From: Diabrotica undecimpunctata
Taxonomy: Eukaryota > Arthropoda > Insecta > Coleoptera > Chrysomelidae
Assembly (NCBI RefSeq): GCF_040954645.1
Contig: NC_092812.1
Location: forward strand, 1,054,001-1,118,000
DNA length: 64,000 bases
Direction: 5' to 3'
The notes beneath the pieces were generated by a model. That model saw nothing but the letters and a program-made list of their open reading frames with translations. It did not search any database and was not told the origin of the DNA. The position numbers and the translations under genes are program-made. This document shows, piece after piece, positions 34,898 to 46,997 of this stretch. Within the stretch, counting starts at the first letter, position 1. Every line of letters begins with the position of its first letter.

Positions 34898-36534
34898 ATG
34901 GCGAATACAAACCCGAACGGAACTGGTCCCCAGGTAGGTGGTTCACATTGTGGCAAATCCTACACCTTATCTAATAAGGTCAGTCTCATCGGATCTGAGG
35001 GAGACAATAGTTCGTCAATACAGACAACAAAAATGTATATCTCAACTTTCAATGTAAGATCTTTGTCTAAAGACGAGAAACTCTATGAATTAGAGGAAGA
35101 AGTTAAACGCCTGCAATGAGACATAATCGGAATATCGGAGGTAAAAAGAAAAGGTGAAAACTGCATCTCGCTAAAGTCCGGAAACATATTGTATTTTAAA
35201 GGTAGAGAAAACGGAAGTTTAGATGTAGTTGGTTTTCTGATTTCGAAAAAATACGCTCATAAAATTGAGGAATACGTAGAAATAACAGAAAGAATCGCTT
35301 TATTAATCATAAATATCAGCGAAAAGGTCACTTTAAAAATAATTCAGATTTATGCGCCAACATCTACATACACACAGACGAAAAAATGGAAGAATTCTAT
35401 GAACACCTCACAGAGTCCATGACGTATCGAAACACTACCTACACGATTATAATGGGCGATTTCAATATGAAAATGAGCAAAAAACTAGAAGAAAACGAAA
35501 ACAGTATTGGAAAATTTGGACATGGAGTAAGAAATGAAAGAGGAGATCTATTGGTTAACTATCTAGAAAACAACAAATTATTTGCCATGAACTCTTTCTT
35601 CCAGAAAAAACCACATAGGAAATGGACGTGGATGTCGTTAGATGGGAAAACTAAAAATGAATTTGACTACATACTAACAACCAAAAAGAACATTTTCGAA
35701 GACGTCACAGTAATAAACTCAATCTCTACTGGTAGTGATCACAAATTAATACGGGCTAAAATAAGTATTAAACACAAAAAAGATCGAAGACAATATGTGC
35801 ACTCTAAGAAAGTCCACCCAGAAAAATTAAAGGAGAATAAAGAACAATACCAAAACAAATTAAGAACAGCTAAAGAACTAAAGCTAACAGACCTAAATCT
35901 AGATCAACTAAACAAAGCCATCACTGAAGAACTTCTAAAGACTAGCTTAGAAATAGCACCAGCAAAATCAGACAAAAAATCAAAACTAAGTGCCATATCT
36001 TTAGACATGCTACAACAACGGAGAAGCCTACTACAAGAAAATAAAAGAAATACAACTAAATAAAAAACCCTTAATACAGAAATAAGAAGACATATAAAAC
36101 AAGATCTCAAACGACATCAAGAAGAACGAATCGAGAAGATTATAGAAGAAAACAGAAACTTAAGATCTATCAAGTTCCACCTAGGAAGAAATAAAATCGT
36201 AGAGATGGAAAATAAACAAGGTGTAACAGAAAAAAGCAGAACCCAAATATCTAAGATAACAAAGGAATATTATAGTGACCTTCACAGATCTAAAAACAGT
36301 CCACCTGATACAACTCAACAAAACCTGAAAAAGAAAATAATGAATATAAATTCTAATTGAAATGTTAAAAGAAGGAGGGGAAAAGATAAAAGACTACCTA
36401 AAGATACTTTTCAATAAATGTTTGTTTGAAGAACAAATACCGCAAGAGTGGAACAAGCCAAATACAATTCTGATATATAAGAAAGGAAATAGATCAAAAT
36501 TAGCTAACTATAGACCAATATCTCTCTTGTCACA
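34898..36534 (+). pseudogene. RTE-like LINE: endonuclease and start of RT
   Basis: The ATG at 34898 begins MANTNPNGTG. Endonuclease signatures are MYISTFNVRSLSKDEKL, IIGISEVKRKGE (catalytic Glu), IIQIYAPTSTYT, IIMGDFNMKMSK and STGSDHKLIRAKI. A TGA at 35117-35119 and a frame change near 35386 disable it. A basic linker (35760-36300) follows. RT starts with IPQEWNKPNTILIYKKGNR and NYRPISLLSQIYK, where the I-like LINE interrupts it. Confidence 0.83.
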
Positions 36535-36856
36535 AATCTATAAAAGATTCCACTTCGGTGCCTGAACGAGTAAACATCTTTTTTGTCGTTCTCGTAATTT
36601 ACAGTATTTATAATAGTTTTTAAACTTGTTTTGCGATTTATACTTGTTCCAGACAATAACAAAGTGCAGTGTAACTATATACGTGTACTTTCGCGGGTGC
36701 ATATAATCGCTAAACTTGTATAAGCAATATATCATTAAGTGCATTATAACCTTACAAGAAAATAACAACATTTTGGACATTACACTAGTTGCTCCATATC
36801 TAGGCAACTTCCATCACTATGGTGTATGATAAGTTGCCGCCTTCTGACACTCAACA

Positions 36857-38209
36857 ATGAATACAAACAAATTGCAAGAAGCTGTCTTTGACTACGAGGA
36901 TGCTTCAAATCCAACAATGTCAACAAACCAAATTGTAACCAACACAAACCCAACCACCAACAGTAACATATCTTACACGGCTGCAGTAAAATCAGCACCT
37001 AGACCAACGTTCCCAAAAAAGGATCAGACCGTGGTTCTTCATGCCGAGAATAGTTTAAAGCTGTACGATTATGTACATGCAATCGGAACTATCATTGGGG
37101 CCAAGAACATTTGCTTCGCGTCCAGGATATCGAATAATAGGGTATATATTTACTTATCTAATTCTGAACTTGTCGAAAAATTGATAAAGTCTCATCCATT
37201 CATTCAAATTAATACATTTTCACTAAATATTCGGAGACTTATATCTCCAACCAAAAGAATTGTTATTTCAAATATATCACCTTTTATTCCTCATGATCTA
37301 GCTGAAAATGCTATAAGAAGTCTTGGCTTACAACTAGCATCCCCCATATCGTTTCTCAAAGCAGGTATCCCTGGAGATGAATACAGTCATGTTTTAAGCT
37401 TCAGGCGCCAAGTTTATATATTTCCCCCTTCTGATAACTACGAACTACAAACATCAATAACTATTCCATATGATGGTCATGAACATAGAATTTTTCTTTC
37501 TACAGATAGAATGGAATGTTTTATCTGCAAGCAAACAGGACATATTGCAAATAACTGCATTAATCCCCCATCGGTCATTATTGCTATACAGTCAGAAACC
37601 CGAGCTCCCATTTCTAACAATGAACCTAGCACGAATATAAATGAAAGCGTCCAATCATCTCAAGACATTCCAGTAATAGGCCAAAAAAGACCTCCTTCGG
37701 AATCACTTAATGACGAATCTAGTCTTGCTACAACTCCGTTAGCTGAAACCTCTGCAATGCAACTGCCTTATATCCCTAATGAATTAACTAAAAGAAAATC
37801 CAAAAAGAAAAAGCGAAAACCGGATGATACCAGTATCTCTGATATTACTAAACTTGACATTACCGAATATTACAACAAAAATCCACAAAACAATATACTC
37901 TCCTTAAAAAATCTTTTTGCGTTTTTAGAAAATACTAAAGGCAGCAGTGACCCCTATCATGAGGCCCTAAAGTTTACAAACGACATCAATACACTCCTTA
38001 CCAGTTTGATTTCTATCTACCCGCATCTTTCTCAAAGAACAATAAAAAACAGATTTACACGATTAATGAAAAAAATCAGACATCAATACAATGTTAAATC
38101 TGCAGAAAATAACGATATAATAACATTACCATCTCTTTCACAAACAGATCCCAGTGACGATGAATCTTACTCTGATACTTCCCTTGCCTCCCAAAACTCT
38201 TTAAAATAA
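36857..38209 (+). CDS. I-like LINE ORF1 (Gag-like, CCHC knuckle)
   Basis: 450 residues, intact. The N-terminus is Asn/Thr-rich. Residues ~55-165 look like an RNA-binding fold (TVVLHAENSLKLYDYV, FASRISNNRVYIYLS, RIVISNISPFIPHDLAENA). A CX2CX4HX4C knuckle, CFICKQTGHIANNC, lies at ~223-236. A Ser-rich region and a basic stretch (TKRKSKKKKRKP, ~316) that could act as a nuclear localisation signal follow. The protein would package the element's RNA. The surviving ORF contrasts with the ruined ORF2. Confidence 0.86.
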   Translation: MNTNKLQEAVFDYEDASNPTMSTNQIVTNTNPTTNSNISYTAAVKSAPRPTFPKKDQTVVLHAENSLKLYDYVHAIGTIIGAKNICFASRISNNRVYIYLSNSELVEKLIKSHPFIQINTFSLNIRRLISPTKRIVISNISPFIPHDLAENAIRSLGLQLASPISFLKAGIPGDEYSHVLSFRRQVYIFPPSDNYELQTSITIPYDGHEHRIFLSTDRMECFICKQTGHIANNCINPPSVIIAIQSETRAPISNNEPSTNINESVQSSQDIPVIGQKRPPSESLNDESSLATTPLAETSAMQLPYIPNELTKRKSKKKKRKPDDTSISDITKLDITEYYNKNPQNNILSLKNLFAFLENTKGSSDPYHEALKFTNDINTLLTSLISIYPHLSQRTIKNRFTRLMKKIRHQYNVKSAENNDIITLPSLSQTDPSDDESYSDTSLASQNSLK

Positions 38210-38214
38210 TCTTT

Positions 38215-38923
38215 ATCTTTAATACAATGGAATTGTGATGGGTTTTACGCCCGTTTAGAACGCATCCAACAACTTATCCAAGAGACCGATCCAGATATTC
38301 TTTGTCTACAAGAAACAAGTTTAAAGGAAACCCAAAATCCGTACCTAAAAAATTACATAGGCTATCATCAGATTAGATCCACACCCCTACGTGCAAGTGG
38401 CGGACTATTTTTGTATCGTCAGATATATATTCCGAAAAATTTAACATCAGTTCTAATTTAGAGGTAGTAGCTGTTTCATTCTGGTGTCCTCATAAAATCA
38501 CTATTTGCAATATATATTTACCACCTAATAAGGGGATTCATCCTCGTAGGAGATTTTAATGCTCACAGCACAATGTGGGGATCTAACAGCACATTCGGCA
38601 GAGGAAAAATTATAGAAAACATAATTAGCAATAAAGATATATTTGTACTCTACTAATACTGGTTGTAGCACCCACTTCAATATATCTTCAGTAACTTTCT
38701 CAAATATCGATCTCAGTCTTTGTGATCCAAAACTAGGTCCATCTCTAACATGGTGTCCACTAGATAGTCTGTTCGATAGTGATCATTTCCCTATATTAAT
38801 CTCAGACAATAAACCCAAATCGTACAAACCAATAAGTAAATGGCGTATTGCACAAGCGGACTGGATGAATTTCAGTCAAAACGTCCGAGATCAAGTCGAT
38901 TCAATTAAATATGAATATAACAT
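38215..38923 (+). pseudogene. I-like LINE ORF2 endonuclease, frameshifted
   Basis: Signatures: LIQWNCDGFYARLERIQQL, ILCLQETSLKE (catalytic Glu), LVGDFNAHSTMWGS and DSDHFPILI. Stops near 38460 and missing bases around 38520-38540 break the frame. The end (WMNFSQNVRDQVDSIKYEYN) runs into the inserted LINE, making a chance fusion ORF from 38643 to 39332 that is not a real protein. Confidence 0.82.
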
Positions 38924-39927
38924 TATTATTAAGGCTATATACTGGAACCAGAAAGCAGTAGTAAAGGTGAACGATATAGAAACAAATAATATACCGATTG
39001 CGAGAGAGGTTAGGCAAGGATGCGTCTTGTCTCCGACGCTTTTCAACGTGTACTCACAGGTTATATTCAGAAAAGCCTTATGGGAAAGAAAAGAGGGAAT
39101 AAGAATTGGTGGAGAAATCATAAACACCATGAGATTTGCAGATGACACGGTAATTATGGCTGAGAGTATAGAAGAACTACAAACTTTACTAGATGCAATA
39201 AATAGTGAATGCATTCAAATGGGACTTGACATCAACACAGATAAGACCAAATTTATGATAGTATCAAGGAGTCCAATAAATAATGAACAACTAACTCTTC
39301 GTGGACAGCAAATAGAGAGTGACAAAATATAAATATCTGGGAGCTTACATCAACACAGAATTAGATCCAGACCAAGAGATCCGGGTACGAATAGAACTGG
39401 CAAGGGCAGCGTTCTTAAAATTCAAACAATTGTTCTGTGACAAAAATCTGAATACTGCGCTGAGACTGAGGTTTGTTGAATGTTACGTCTGGAATGTTAC
39501 GTCCGCAACTATTGTACGGGGTAGAAACATGGACACTAAAAGCGCAAATAGTTAAAAAGATTGAAGCCTTTGAACTTTGGATATACCGGAGAATGTTGAG
39601 AATTCCATGGACTGCCAGGGTCACCAAAGAGGAAGTGCTGAGAAGGATGGGTCAAGACAAAAAATTGTTGAGAACGATAAAAGTACGCAAGACTGCATAT
39701 CTTGTACACATACTAAGAAATAATAAATATAGTCTTCTGCAGGTCATCATGCAGGGTAGAGTCGATGGCAAAAAGGGAATAGGTAGAAAGAGGAAGTCAT
39801 GGCTGCGAAATATTCGAGACTGGACAAACATGACTGTAGACGAATTATTCCACGTTGCAAAAGACAGAGAAGCTTTTAAAAATGAGTCGCCAACCTCCGT
39901 TAATGGGGACGGCATAGCAAGAAGAAG
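38924..39927 (+). mobile_element. 5'-truncated AAG-tailed LINE with 7-bp duplication
   Basis: ATAACAT at 38917-38923 and 39928-39934 flanks it; removing it restores the I-like frame. It encodes an RT from before the B motif: AREVRQGCVLSPTLFNVYS, catalytic FADDTVIM, GLDINTDKTKFMIVS, KYLGAYINTELDPDQEI, VETWTLKAQIVKKIEAFEL, then KKGIGRKRKSWLRNIRDW. Frameshifts lie near 39325 and 39485. The tail is AAGAAGAAG. It is the same family as 3121-3387 and 48711-51724. Confidence 0.88.
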
Positions 39928-39934
39928 ATAACAT

Positions 39935-42730
39935 AGACCACTTAGTTGATCAGTTCACTAATTGCATAATTAACTCCGCTCAAAAATATATATAGGAAAA
40001 TATTCTGTTAAACCTACACGAAAATCAGTTCCTTGGTGGAATAACTCCTGTGCTGTAGCAGTTCGTGTATGCAAGAAAGCTCTGAATAAATATAGACGAA
40101 CAAAAACTCATGAAAATCTTATCAAGTTTAAATTAGCTAAAGCTAAATCAAAACGTATCATAAAGGAAAGCAAAAAGACTTCATGGAACCTTTATATCAA
40201 TTCTATTTCTTCCGACACACCTCCAAGCCAAGTTTGGAACAAAATTAAACATATGAAAGGTCAAAGCACCGCCTACAAAATCCCCGCCTTAATTCATCAC
40301 AACAAAATAGTGACTCAAAGTCAAAGTATTGCCAAGATCTTTGCGCATCACTTTCAATCCAAAACGCTAAACCAAAATAAGTCTCCTTTACACTCTTTTA
40401 ACATCGCAAGTGGTAAAACTAACGATATTTCCAACCCAATAAACCTACTCTTTTCTAAACAAGAATTGACTCTAGCCCTATCTGGTCCCGACAAGAATTT
40501 CCTTCCAAATGGAGGGAATCCATTATATTTCCTATCAAAAAAAGTAGCTCTCTTCCCAACTCTCCAAACTCGTTTAGGCCAATCTCCCTAACATGTACCC
40601 TTTGTAAATTATTGGAAAAAATGATCAGCAAGCGATTAATCTGGTATCTAGAAAAAAACAATATCCTTAACCCTGCACAATCAGGTTTTAGACCTAATAG
40701 AAGCACCACTGATAATTTAGTGATTCTACAAACAGATATAGCAAATGCTATGGCCTCCAAGCAAGACGTAATTGCAGTAATTTTTGATATAGAAAGTGCT
40801 TTCGATACAACATGTAAGTCGGTTATCCTTAAAAAACTGGTAGAAAATAATCTTACGGGCAACATATTTTGCTTTATAAATAACTTTTTAAATAACAGAA
40901 ATTTCAGAATCACAGTTAACGGAGTATTATCCGACAAATATTTCACTGAAAATGGTGTACCTCAAGGTTCTACTTTGAGTTCTACCCTCTTTCTGCTAGC
41001 CATCAATAATATTTGCTCTCATATAAAATCTCCTGTTAAATTTGCCCTATACGCAGACGACCTTATTGTATACTGCCAAGGAAAATCCACAGCTGCAACC
41101 TCATCTTTATTACAAAATTCTGTCGAGTCCCTTACTACATGGTCCGAGAAAACTGGCTTCAGGTTCTCTTCCAATAAATCCAAAATAATTAAATTCACCA
41201 GGAGATACAACAGCACAGAAATACCCAAAATAACACTAAACGGAGTAAGTTTAGAGTCAATTGATCATTACGAGTTTTTAGGACTAACTGTCGATAACAA
41301 ACTCACCTGGCGACGTCATATCGATGAAATAAAAGGCATCTGTTTAAGCAGAATGAATTTGTTAAAGACATTGTCCCACCATCAATGGGGTGCCGATGAA
41401 AGTGTACTACTCAAAATATATCAAGCTATAATCCGATCCAAATTAGACTATGGTTGTATAGTTTACTTGTCTGCATCCAATAATTTATTACAATCTTTAA
41501 ACTCTGTTCACAACACTGCTCTCCGAATTTGCTTAGGAGCTTTTCGATTCAGTCCCGCTGAAAGTCTCTATTGTGAATCTCATGAACTCCCCCTTTACCT
41601 CCGGAGGCAGCAACTATTCCTATCTTATGCTAGCAGAATTTCGTCGAATCCGACTAACCCTGTATTTAATCTTCTGACTTCGCCAAGACCTGGACTCGTA
41701 ATCTCGCCCAGATGTATACTTTCAATCTCACAGATCCTACAACCCACCCTTGTGCCAAGACACAAAATTATCTCAAACAATTGCATCTATAAAATCAGAA
41801 TCCCCACCATGGTCTAGAACACCTCCTTTTATAAACACTTCTCTCTGTAAATTTAATAAGCAACAAACAAATAATATCTTTTTTCGACAAGCTTTCAAAG
41901 ATATTGTGAATACATCCCACTATGATAAGGTGCTTTATACCGATGCATCCCGAAACGCAGATGGAGTTGGCTGTTCTGTCACTACAGTTGATACAGTGCT
42001 GCGACAATACCGAATATCAAACAAATGTAGCGTATTTTCAGGAGAACTCTTTAGTATTTCAAAAGCTCTCGAGTTCCCTTTTGACAATCATCAAAGTGTA
42101 GCTCTGTGTACCGATTCCTTATCCGCAATTCATTCGTTAAAAAATATTTACAATCATCATTTAGTACAAAAAATATTTGAATCGATCCATCTCCTCACTT
42201 CCCGAGGGACTTCAATAACAATAATATGGGTGCCTTCTAATATCGGCATCCAAGGAAATGAGATGGCTGACAGCGCTGCAAAAGAAGCATCTACATCCAA
42301 CTTACCTGTCTACAACATACAGCTCCAAGAAGATTTAAAATCAAAATTCAAAAGGAATATCCAAGATAAGTGGCAGAAACTATGGATCACCAAAAACACA
42401 AAGCTCAGAGAAATACAACCTAATGTTTACAGCTATTTATCCCTAGCATCTCTGAACAGAAAAGAAAAGATAGCAATACGAAGATTGAGAATAGGACACA
42501 CACGTTTGACACACGGTCATCTTATGTCCTCTACAGACCAACAGTTATGCTCTCACTGCAACGATATTCCTATCACCGTCAAACACATCCTCACAGAATG
42601 TCAGCACTACCAGGCCACCCGCATTGCCAACAATATAACCCATAGTCTAGAAAAACTTCTAAACTGTTCAAGCCGACTCAAGAGCCTAATAGACTTTTTA
42701 AAGACTTCTCAATTGTTTAACAAAATATAA
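39935..42730 (+). pseudogene. I-like LINE ORF2: RT, RNase H and CCHC tail
   Basis: The linker (IDHLVDQFTNCIINSAQKY) is followed by frame breaks to about 40250. Part of the RT fingers is missing between about 40490 and 40555. RT then reads FRPISLTCTLCKLLEKMIS, QSGFRPNRSTTDNLV, VIFDIESAFDTT, NGVPQGSTLSSTLFLLAIN and catalytic LYADDLIVY. A frame change near 41750-41817 precedes RNase H, which keeps all four acidic positions: Asp in YTDASRNADG, Glu in SGELFSISKAL, Asp in CTDSLSAIHSL and Asp in GNEMADSAAKEA. The end holds CSHCNDIPITVKHILTEC (CCHC). Confidence 0.87.
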
Positions 42731-42830
42731 TTTACATAATATTTTTATTCTTCACAATTGTAAATTTTGTATCATAACTTTGTAAGTACTATTGTAAACC
42801 TTTGCTCCCGTGTCACCGTGTCAATGACCT

Positions 42831-45439
42831 TTTTTTTTTTGGACTGAGGTGGAAAGGTTCTAAACCGACTAGGGAAGATGTCCCTAGTACTGTTGGATTC
42901 GATCCGGAAAGGATCACATGCTAGGACATAGCACAAAGTATGGATTATATGCGCCACATGCACCCCTGACCAGTCGCCTACCAACTAAAAACCACCCCTT
43001 CTTCGGACAAGGCACCCCCGGACGAGTTCAATCGGTGAACGAAACATTGAAATGCCTTGTGCAGTCTGAAAATTTGGGAGAAAATTGTAAAAGTATTCTT
43101 ACCTAACAACGATAAGAACCACTTAAAATGATATGCAGAGACAGTATTGTGGGGAAACAAAATATGGGTTAATAAAAAGTGCAGGTGTGTTCAGCCTGAC
43201 AAGGAAGGAATGTGAATTAAAAGAGGCATGAGGTCGTGAAAAAAACGTACGTAATATAATTACAGATCTGGCTGTAAAGGTGCCGTCTATTCCGTCGTGC
43301 AGCCGAGCTGTAAAGAACTCATGACAGCGTATTATGTAATTTGTTACCTCAACCACCTTGTTCCTGTCTCGCTCTTTCTAGCGTCTTCTTTTTCTTTATA
43401 ATTTGCGTAATTATGTCGATAGCAACATCGTAGGATTCTTTGTTTTGCGTCGCTTTCTGTATCAGATTGTTGGGCGTTATCGCTCCTAGCCTTGATATTA
43501 GATTAATCCGTTCTCTTTGGAAAGCAGTGCAAGCAAAAATGCAGTGTTCTGCGTCGTCTATGACACCACAATCTATACACAAATCATTTATTGTCTTCTT
43601 CATTCTATACGTGTACGACCTAAAGGAGCCATGGCCGGTGAGAAATTGTGTAAAAAAATAATTTAACCTTCTGAACCTACATTTAGACTAAGTTACCACA
43701 TCAGGGATTAACATTTTGGTCCATTGTGCCTTCTCCGTTTGTGCCTCCCATTCATTTCGCCATATTTGGAGCATATGTGATCTTACTTCGGATTTTATTT
43801 CCGGTAAATGACCGTTTTCTCTGTTATATAAAGTGTCTCTTTCTTTAGCTAGGAGGTGGATGGGGAGCGTACCTGTTATAACCTGTAGGGCAATCGTAGA
43901 AGTAGTCTGGTATGCGCTTGCTACCTTTAGTAGAGGCCTCCTTTGTGCCTTTGCAAGCAGTTCTTTATACTTAGCCATTCTCAAGGCTTCGTACCATACG
44001 GGAGCGCCATATAAGAGGATAGAATGCACAATCTGAAGGTACATTCTTCTTTTGAGGGCACTTGGACCGCCGATATTTGGCATAATTTTTATTAATGCCG
44101 CGGTTCTCTCTTCTGCTCTTTGAACTACTTTCATCAGGTGCTTTGTAAATCTTAGACCTGTGTCTAGTTGGATGCCCAGATATTTAGCACAGTACGTAGG
44201 CTCTATACTTGTACTACCTACTACGAAAGCCAGGTTTGGGCGGGCTCTAGGGCCTTTCAAGATCAGAGTTTCTGTTTTTTCTGTTGCCAACTCTAGATCT
44301 TGTTTCACCATCCATCTTTTGACTTTTCTACAGCTTCTGTTGACTAACATTTCTAACTCCAAGTTATTGTTACACTGAATGAGTAGAGCTAAATCGTCTG
44401 CGTATGCAATAGCTTTGGTCTCTGCTCCATAGTCGATTTCTAGGATTTCATTATATAAAATGTTCCAAAGCATTGGTCCTAGTACGGATCCTTGCGGTAC
44501 ACCTACTGATGTTTTCAGGTCTTTAGGTTTTGCCACTTGGACATACCTTTCATTGAGGTAGTCCTTAATTATATTGATCAAATATTCTGACACATTTGCT
44601 TTTTCCAGTGAGGTGATAATGTGACCCCAGTTGGCTGAGTTGAAAGCGTTTCTCACATCAAACATCACGAGGGCGGCCCATTTCTTCCTCGTCCTTTTTA
44701 CAGTGTCAACTATTTCTTTTACCGCATCGATGGATGATCTAGATTTCCTGAATCCGTACTGTTTGTCAGATATACTTCCATTTATCTGTAATTCGTCTTC
44801 TAGGCGATTTTTAATAAGATTTTCATAAAATTTCCCCAGACTGTCTAGAAGGCAGATCGGCCTGTATGAGTTGGCAATCTCGGGATCCCTGCCCGGTTTA
44901 AGTATTAACGTCAGTCTTGCCTGTTTAATCATTATGGGAAACATTTGCTTCTGGAGGAGTTCATTGAAGATCCTCCGAACCATCTCAGGATTTTTCTCTA
45001 TGATGATCTTTATCGCCTCAGGAGGCACACCATCAGGACCAGCTGCTTTTCCTAATTTAATACTTTTTGTCGCTATTGCTATTTCTTCAGCCGAAAAATC
45101 AACAGATCGAACGTTGACATTATTTTGAGTGAACTGCTGTGGGGGCTTAACAGGAAATAAGGTATTAGCTATTTCCTTCCGTTTTTTTGCACAAAGGCTG
45201 TATGGGGTCTCTGTTCTTAATGTTTTTGTGGCAATTCTATAGGCTTCGCCCCATACATCATCTTCTAGTGCTGTGCATAGGTTATGCCAGCAAGAGTGCT
45301 TCGCCCGTTTAATTTCTCTACCCAATTCTTTTTTAGCTCGCTTGTAATTTTCAGTGTGGTGTGGAGTCCTATACCTTTGTGCCGTACGCCTGAGTCTAAA
45401 ACATTCGGCTCTCTTGCTTTGGATCTCATCATTCCACCA
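42831..45439 (-). mobile_element. R1-like LINE, 5'-truncated, 13-bp target-site duplication
   Basis: GTGTCAATGACCT at 42818-42830 and 45440-45452 flanks it. The 3' end on the minus strand is a poly-A (T run at 42831-42841). A 3' UTR of ~500 bases (42842-43348) has no gene. The 5' end stops within the WWNDEI segment between endonuclease and RT, so the endonuclease is absent. It sits in the 3' UTR of the I-like LINE and not in rDNA. Confidence 0.9.
43349..45437 (-). pseudogene. R1-like ORF2: RT and C-terminal CCHC, one stop codon
   Basis: Minus strand, from WWNDEIQSKRAECF through KAAGPDGVPPEAIKII, ARLTLILKPGRDPE, SYRPICLLDSLGKFYE, QYGFRKSRSSIDAVKE, ALVMFDVRNAFNSANW, VGVPQGSVLGPMLWNILYN and catalytic AYADDLALL. 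The C-terminus has CIDCGVIDDAEHCIFAC (CCHC). One in-frame stop near 43688 divides an otherwise open frame. With no endonuclease it could not move by itself. Confidence 0.88.
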
Positions 45440-45494
45440 GTGTCAATGACCTAAGATATTGAGACACGTTAATTTGAAAAAAAAATCTATAAAA

Positions 45495-46735
45495 CTTTCA
45501 CTAAGGTGATCACAACTAGACTAGACAACAATTTGATGCATACCAACCAGTTGAACAGGCAGGATTTAGAAAGCGGTAAGTACAGCACAACCGACCACCT
45601 TCACACCCTTAAAATATTGATAGAAAAGACCAATGAATACAACCTTCCAATATACCTAGCGTTTGTTGACTATGAAAAAGCGTTTGACAGCATAGAACTA
45701 TGAGCAGTGGAAGAAGCGCTAGTTAATTGCCGAATAGATTCACGGTACAGAATGTTAATCCACAATATATATCAAAACGCCACTATGAGAATTCAGCTAG
45801 ACAGATTTGCAAACTCCATTAATTATAATTTGTAGAGGTGTCAGACAAGGGGATACAATCTCACCCAAACTATTTACTCTCGCATTGGAAGACATTTTTA
45901 AATCTATAGACTGGGACAATAACGGGATTTGTATAAACGGGAAATATTTAAATCATCTAAGATTCGCCGATGATGTACTCCTGATAGCAACAACTATGGA
46001 ACAACAAACAATAATGATTTCAGACCTAGAAAAAACATCTCTTGAGAAAGGACTAAAAATGAATCTAAAGAAAACTAAAATAATGACTAATACAGAAGAC
46101 AGATCAGTAATTACCATAGGTGTAACAAACGTAGAACACATCCAAGAATATATTTACTTAGGACAAGCTATCAGAGCAGACAAAAGTAACCAGACTAAAG
46201 AAATAACCAGAAGAATAAGAATGGAGTGGGCTGCATTCTGCATTCGGAAAACTCTCATATACTATCAAAAACCAAAAAATACCTTTAAAATTAAGAACGC
46301 AGGTATTTAATGCATGCGTCCTACCTGTTCTGACATATGGTGCCCAGACGTGGACGTGTACCAAGAGCAACTTAGATAGAATAAAGAAAACTCAAAGAGC
46401 TATGGAAAGACAAATGTTGGGAATATCGTTGAGAGATAAAAAGAGGAACGAGTGGATAAGATGCAAAACCGAAACAACAGACGCTGTCGAACATGCATTG
46501 AAATTAAAATGGAAATGGGCTGGGCATAACGAAAGATATCAGGATGGAAGATGGAATAAAGAAATTGGCCGCTGGAGATCATATACTGCAAAAAGGTCAA
46601 GAGGTCGACCGCAAATGAGATGTAAAGATGACATTGAGCAAAGCGCAAGTCCAATGTGGAAAAGACAAACAGAAGACAGAGACAAATGGAGACAAATGGG
46701 AGAGGCCTATATTCAACACATGAATAAATTTTGGG
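45495..46735 (+). pseudogene. RTE-like LINE: RT palm and C-terminus
   Basis: Continues the RT of 34898-36534: LFTKVITTRLDNNLM, LAFVDYEKAFDSIEL (palm Asp), a stop at about 45701, RGVRQGDTISPKLFTLALE, catalytic HLRFADDVLLIA, YIYLGQAIRADKSNQ, YGAQTWTCTKSNL, WKWAGHNERYQDGRW and RDKWRQMGEAYIQHM near the end. Frameshifts lie near 45810 and 46310. The following TA tract is read in frame as Ile-Tyr repeats, which is not real coding. Confidence 0.86.
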
Positions 46736-46739
46736 CTAT

Positions 46740-46740
<1 letters not shown>

Positions 46741-46803
<63 letters not shown>
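46741..46803. repeat. (TA)n microsatellite
   Basis: About 62 bases of TA at the 3' end of the RTE-like LINE. Confidence 0.95.
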
Positions 46804-46807
<4 letters not shown>

Positions 46808-46997
46808 CACAGAGCTAAGGTTAATACTATTATAAAAATTAATATTAAACTCACCAGTCTTCTGGGTTAAACCGCGTTGATTCCCATTGCGCCGAGCTTT
46901 CGACATCCTCTCTGATGTCTTCTTCAAGGCTTCCGAGATCTTAGTTTCCCGAGCCCCCATACGCTACTACACTGATCACTATTCACTTCACTACTAC
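46804..46997 (-). other. Possible Penelope-type terminal sequence
   Basis: The minus strand contains TTGAAGAAGACATCAGAGAG followed by GATGTCGAAAGCTCG, resembling the structured ends of Penelope-like elements (a CTGA/GAAG box, short stem, CGAAA). No coding part is attached. The ORF here is not convincing. Confidence 0.35.

Larger units (their letters stand above)
36546..45483 (+). mobile_element. I-like LINE (with RNase H) carrying two nested LINEs
   Basis: It is flanked by AATCTATAAAA at 36535-36545 and 45484-45494. It ends in a poly-A run (about 45476-45485). It codes for ORF1 with a zinc knuckle and ORF2 with endonuclease, RT, RNase H and a C-terminal CCHC, the layout of the I group. It is interrupted by an AAG-tailed LINE in the endonuclease-RT linker (38924-39927) and by an R1-like LINE in its 3' UTR (42831-45439). 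A ~310-base 5' UTR precedes ORF1. Confidence 0.88.
34733..46740 (+). mobile_element. RTE-like LINE split by an I-like LINE
   Basis: Its left part (34733-36534) holds the 5' UTR, endonuclease and start of RT. Its right part (45495-46740) holds the RT palm and C-terminus. The two join exactly when the I-like element and one AATCTATAAAA are removed. The 5' UTR has a two-copy repeat of about 24 bases (GCGTCTGA..CCAGAGTGG at 34769 and 34810). Both ends abut TA tracts, so its own duplication cannot be defined. Confidence 0.85.

Noticed and set aside
34733..34900. Promoter call for the RTE-like LINE from its two-copy 5' repeat
   Set aside because: The GCGTCTGA..CCAGAGTGG repeat is suggestive only; one copy of the element gives no way to show promoter function.
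42772..43356. ORFs in the 3' UTR of the R1-like LINE
   Set aside because: Both strands give short frames without motifs; the UTR explains the sequence.
46736..46960. ORFs with Ile-Tyr repeats (both strands, 46402-46960)
   Set aside because: The repeats are the TA microsatellite translated; the real coding remnant is the RTE-like C-terminus, which ends before it.
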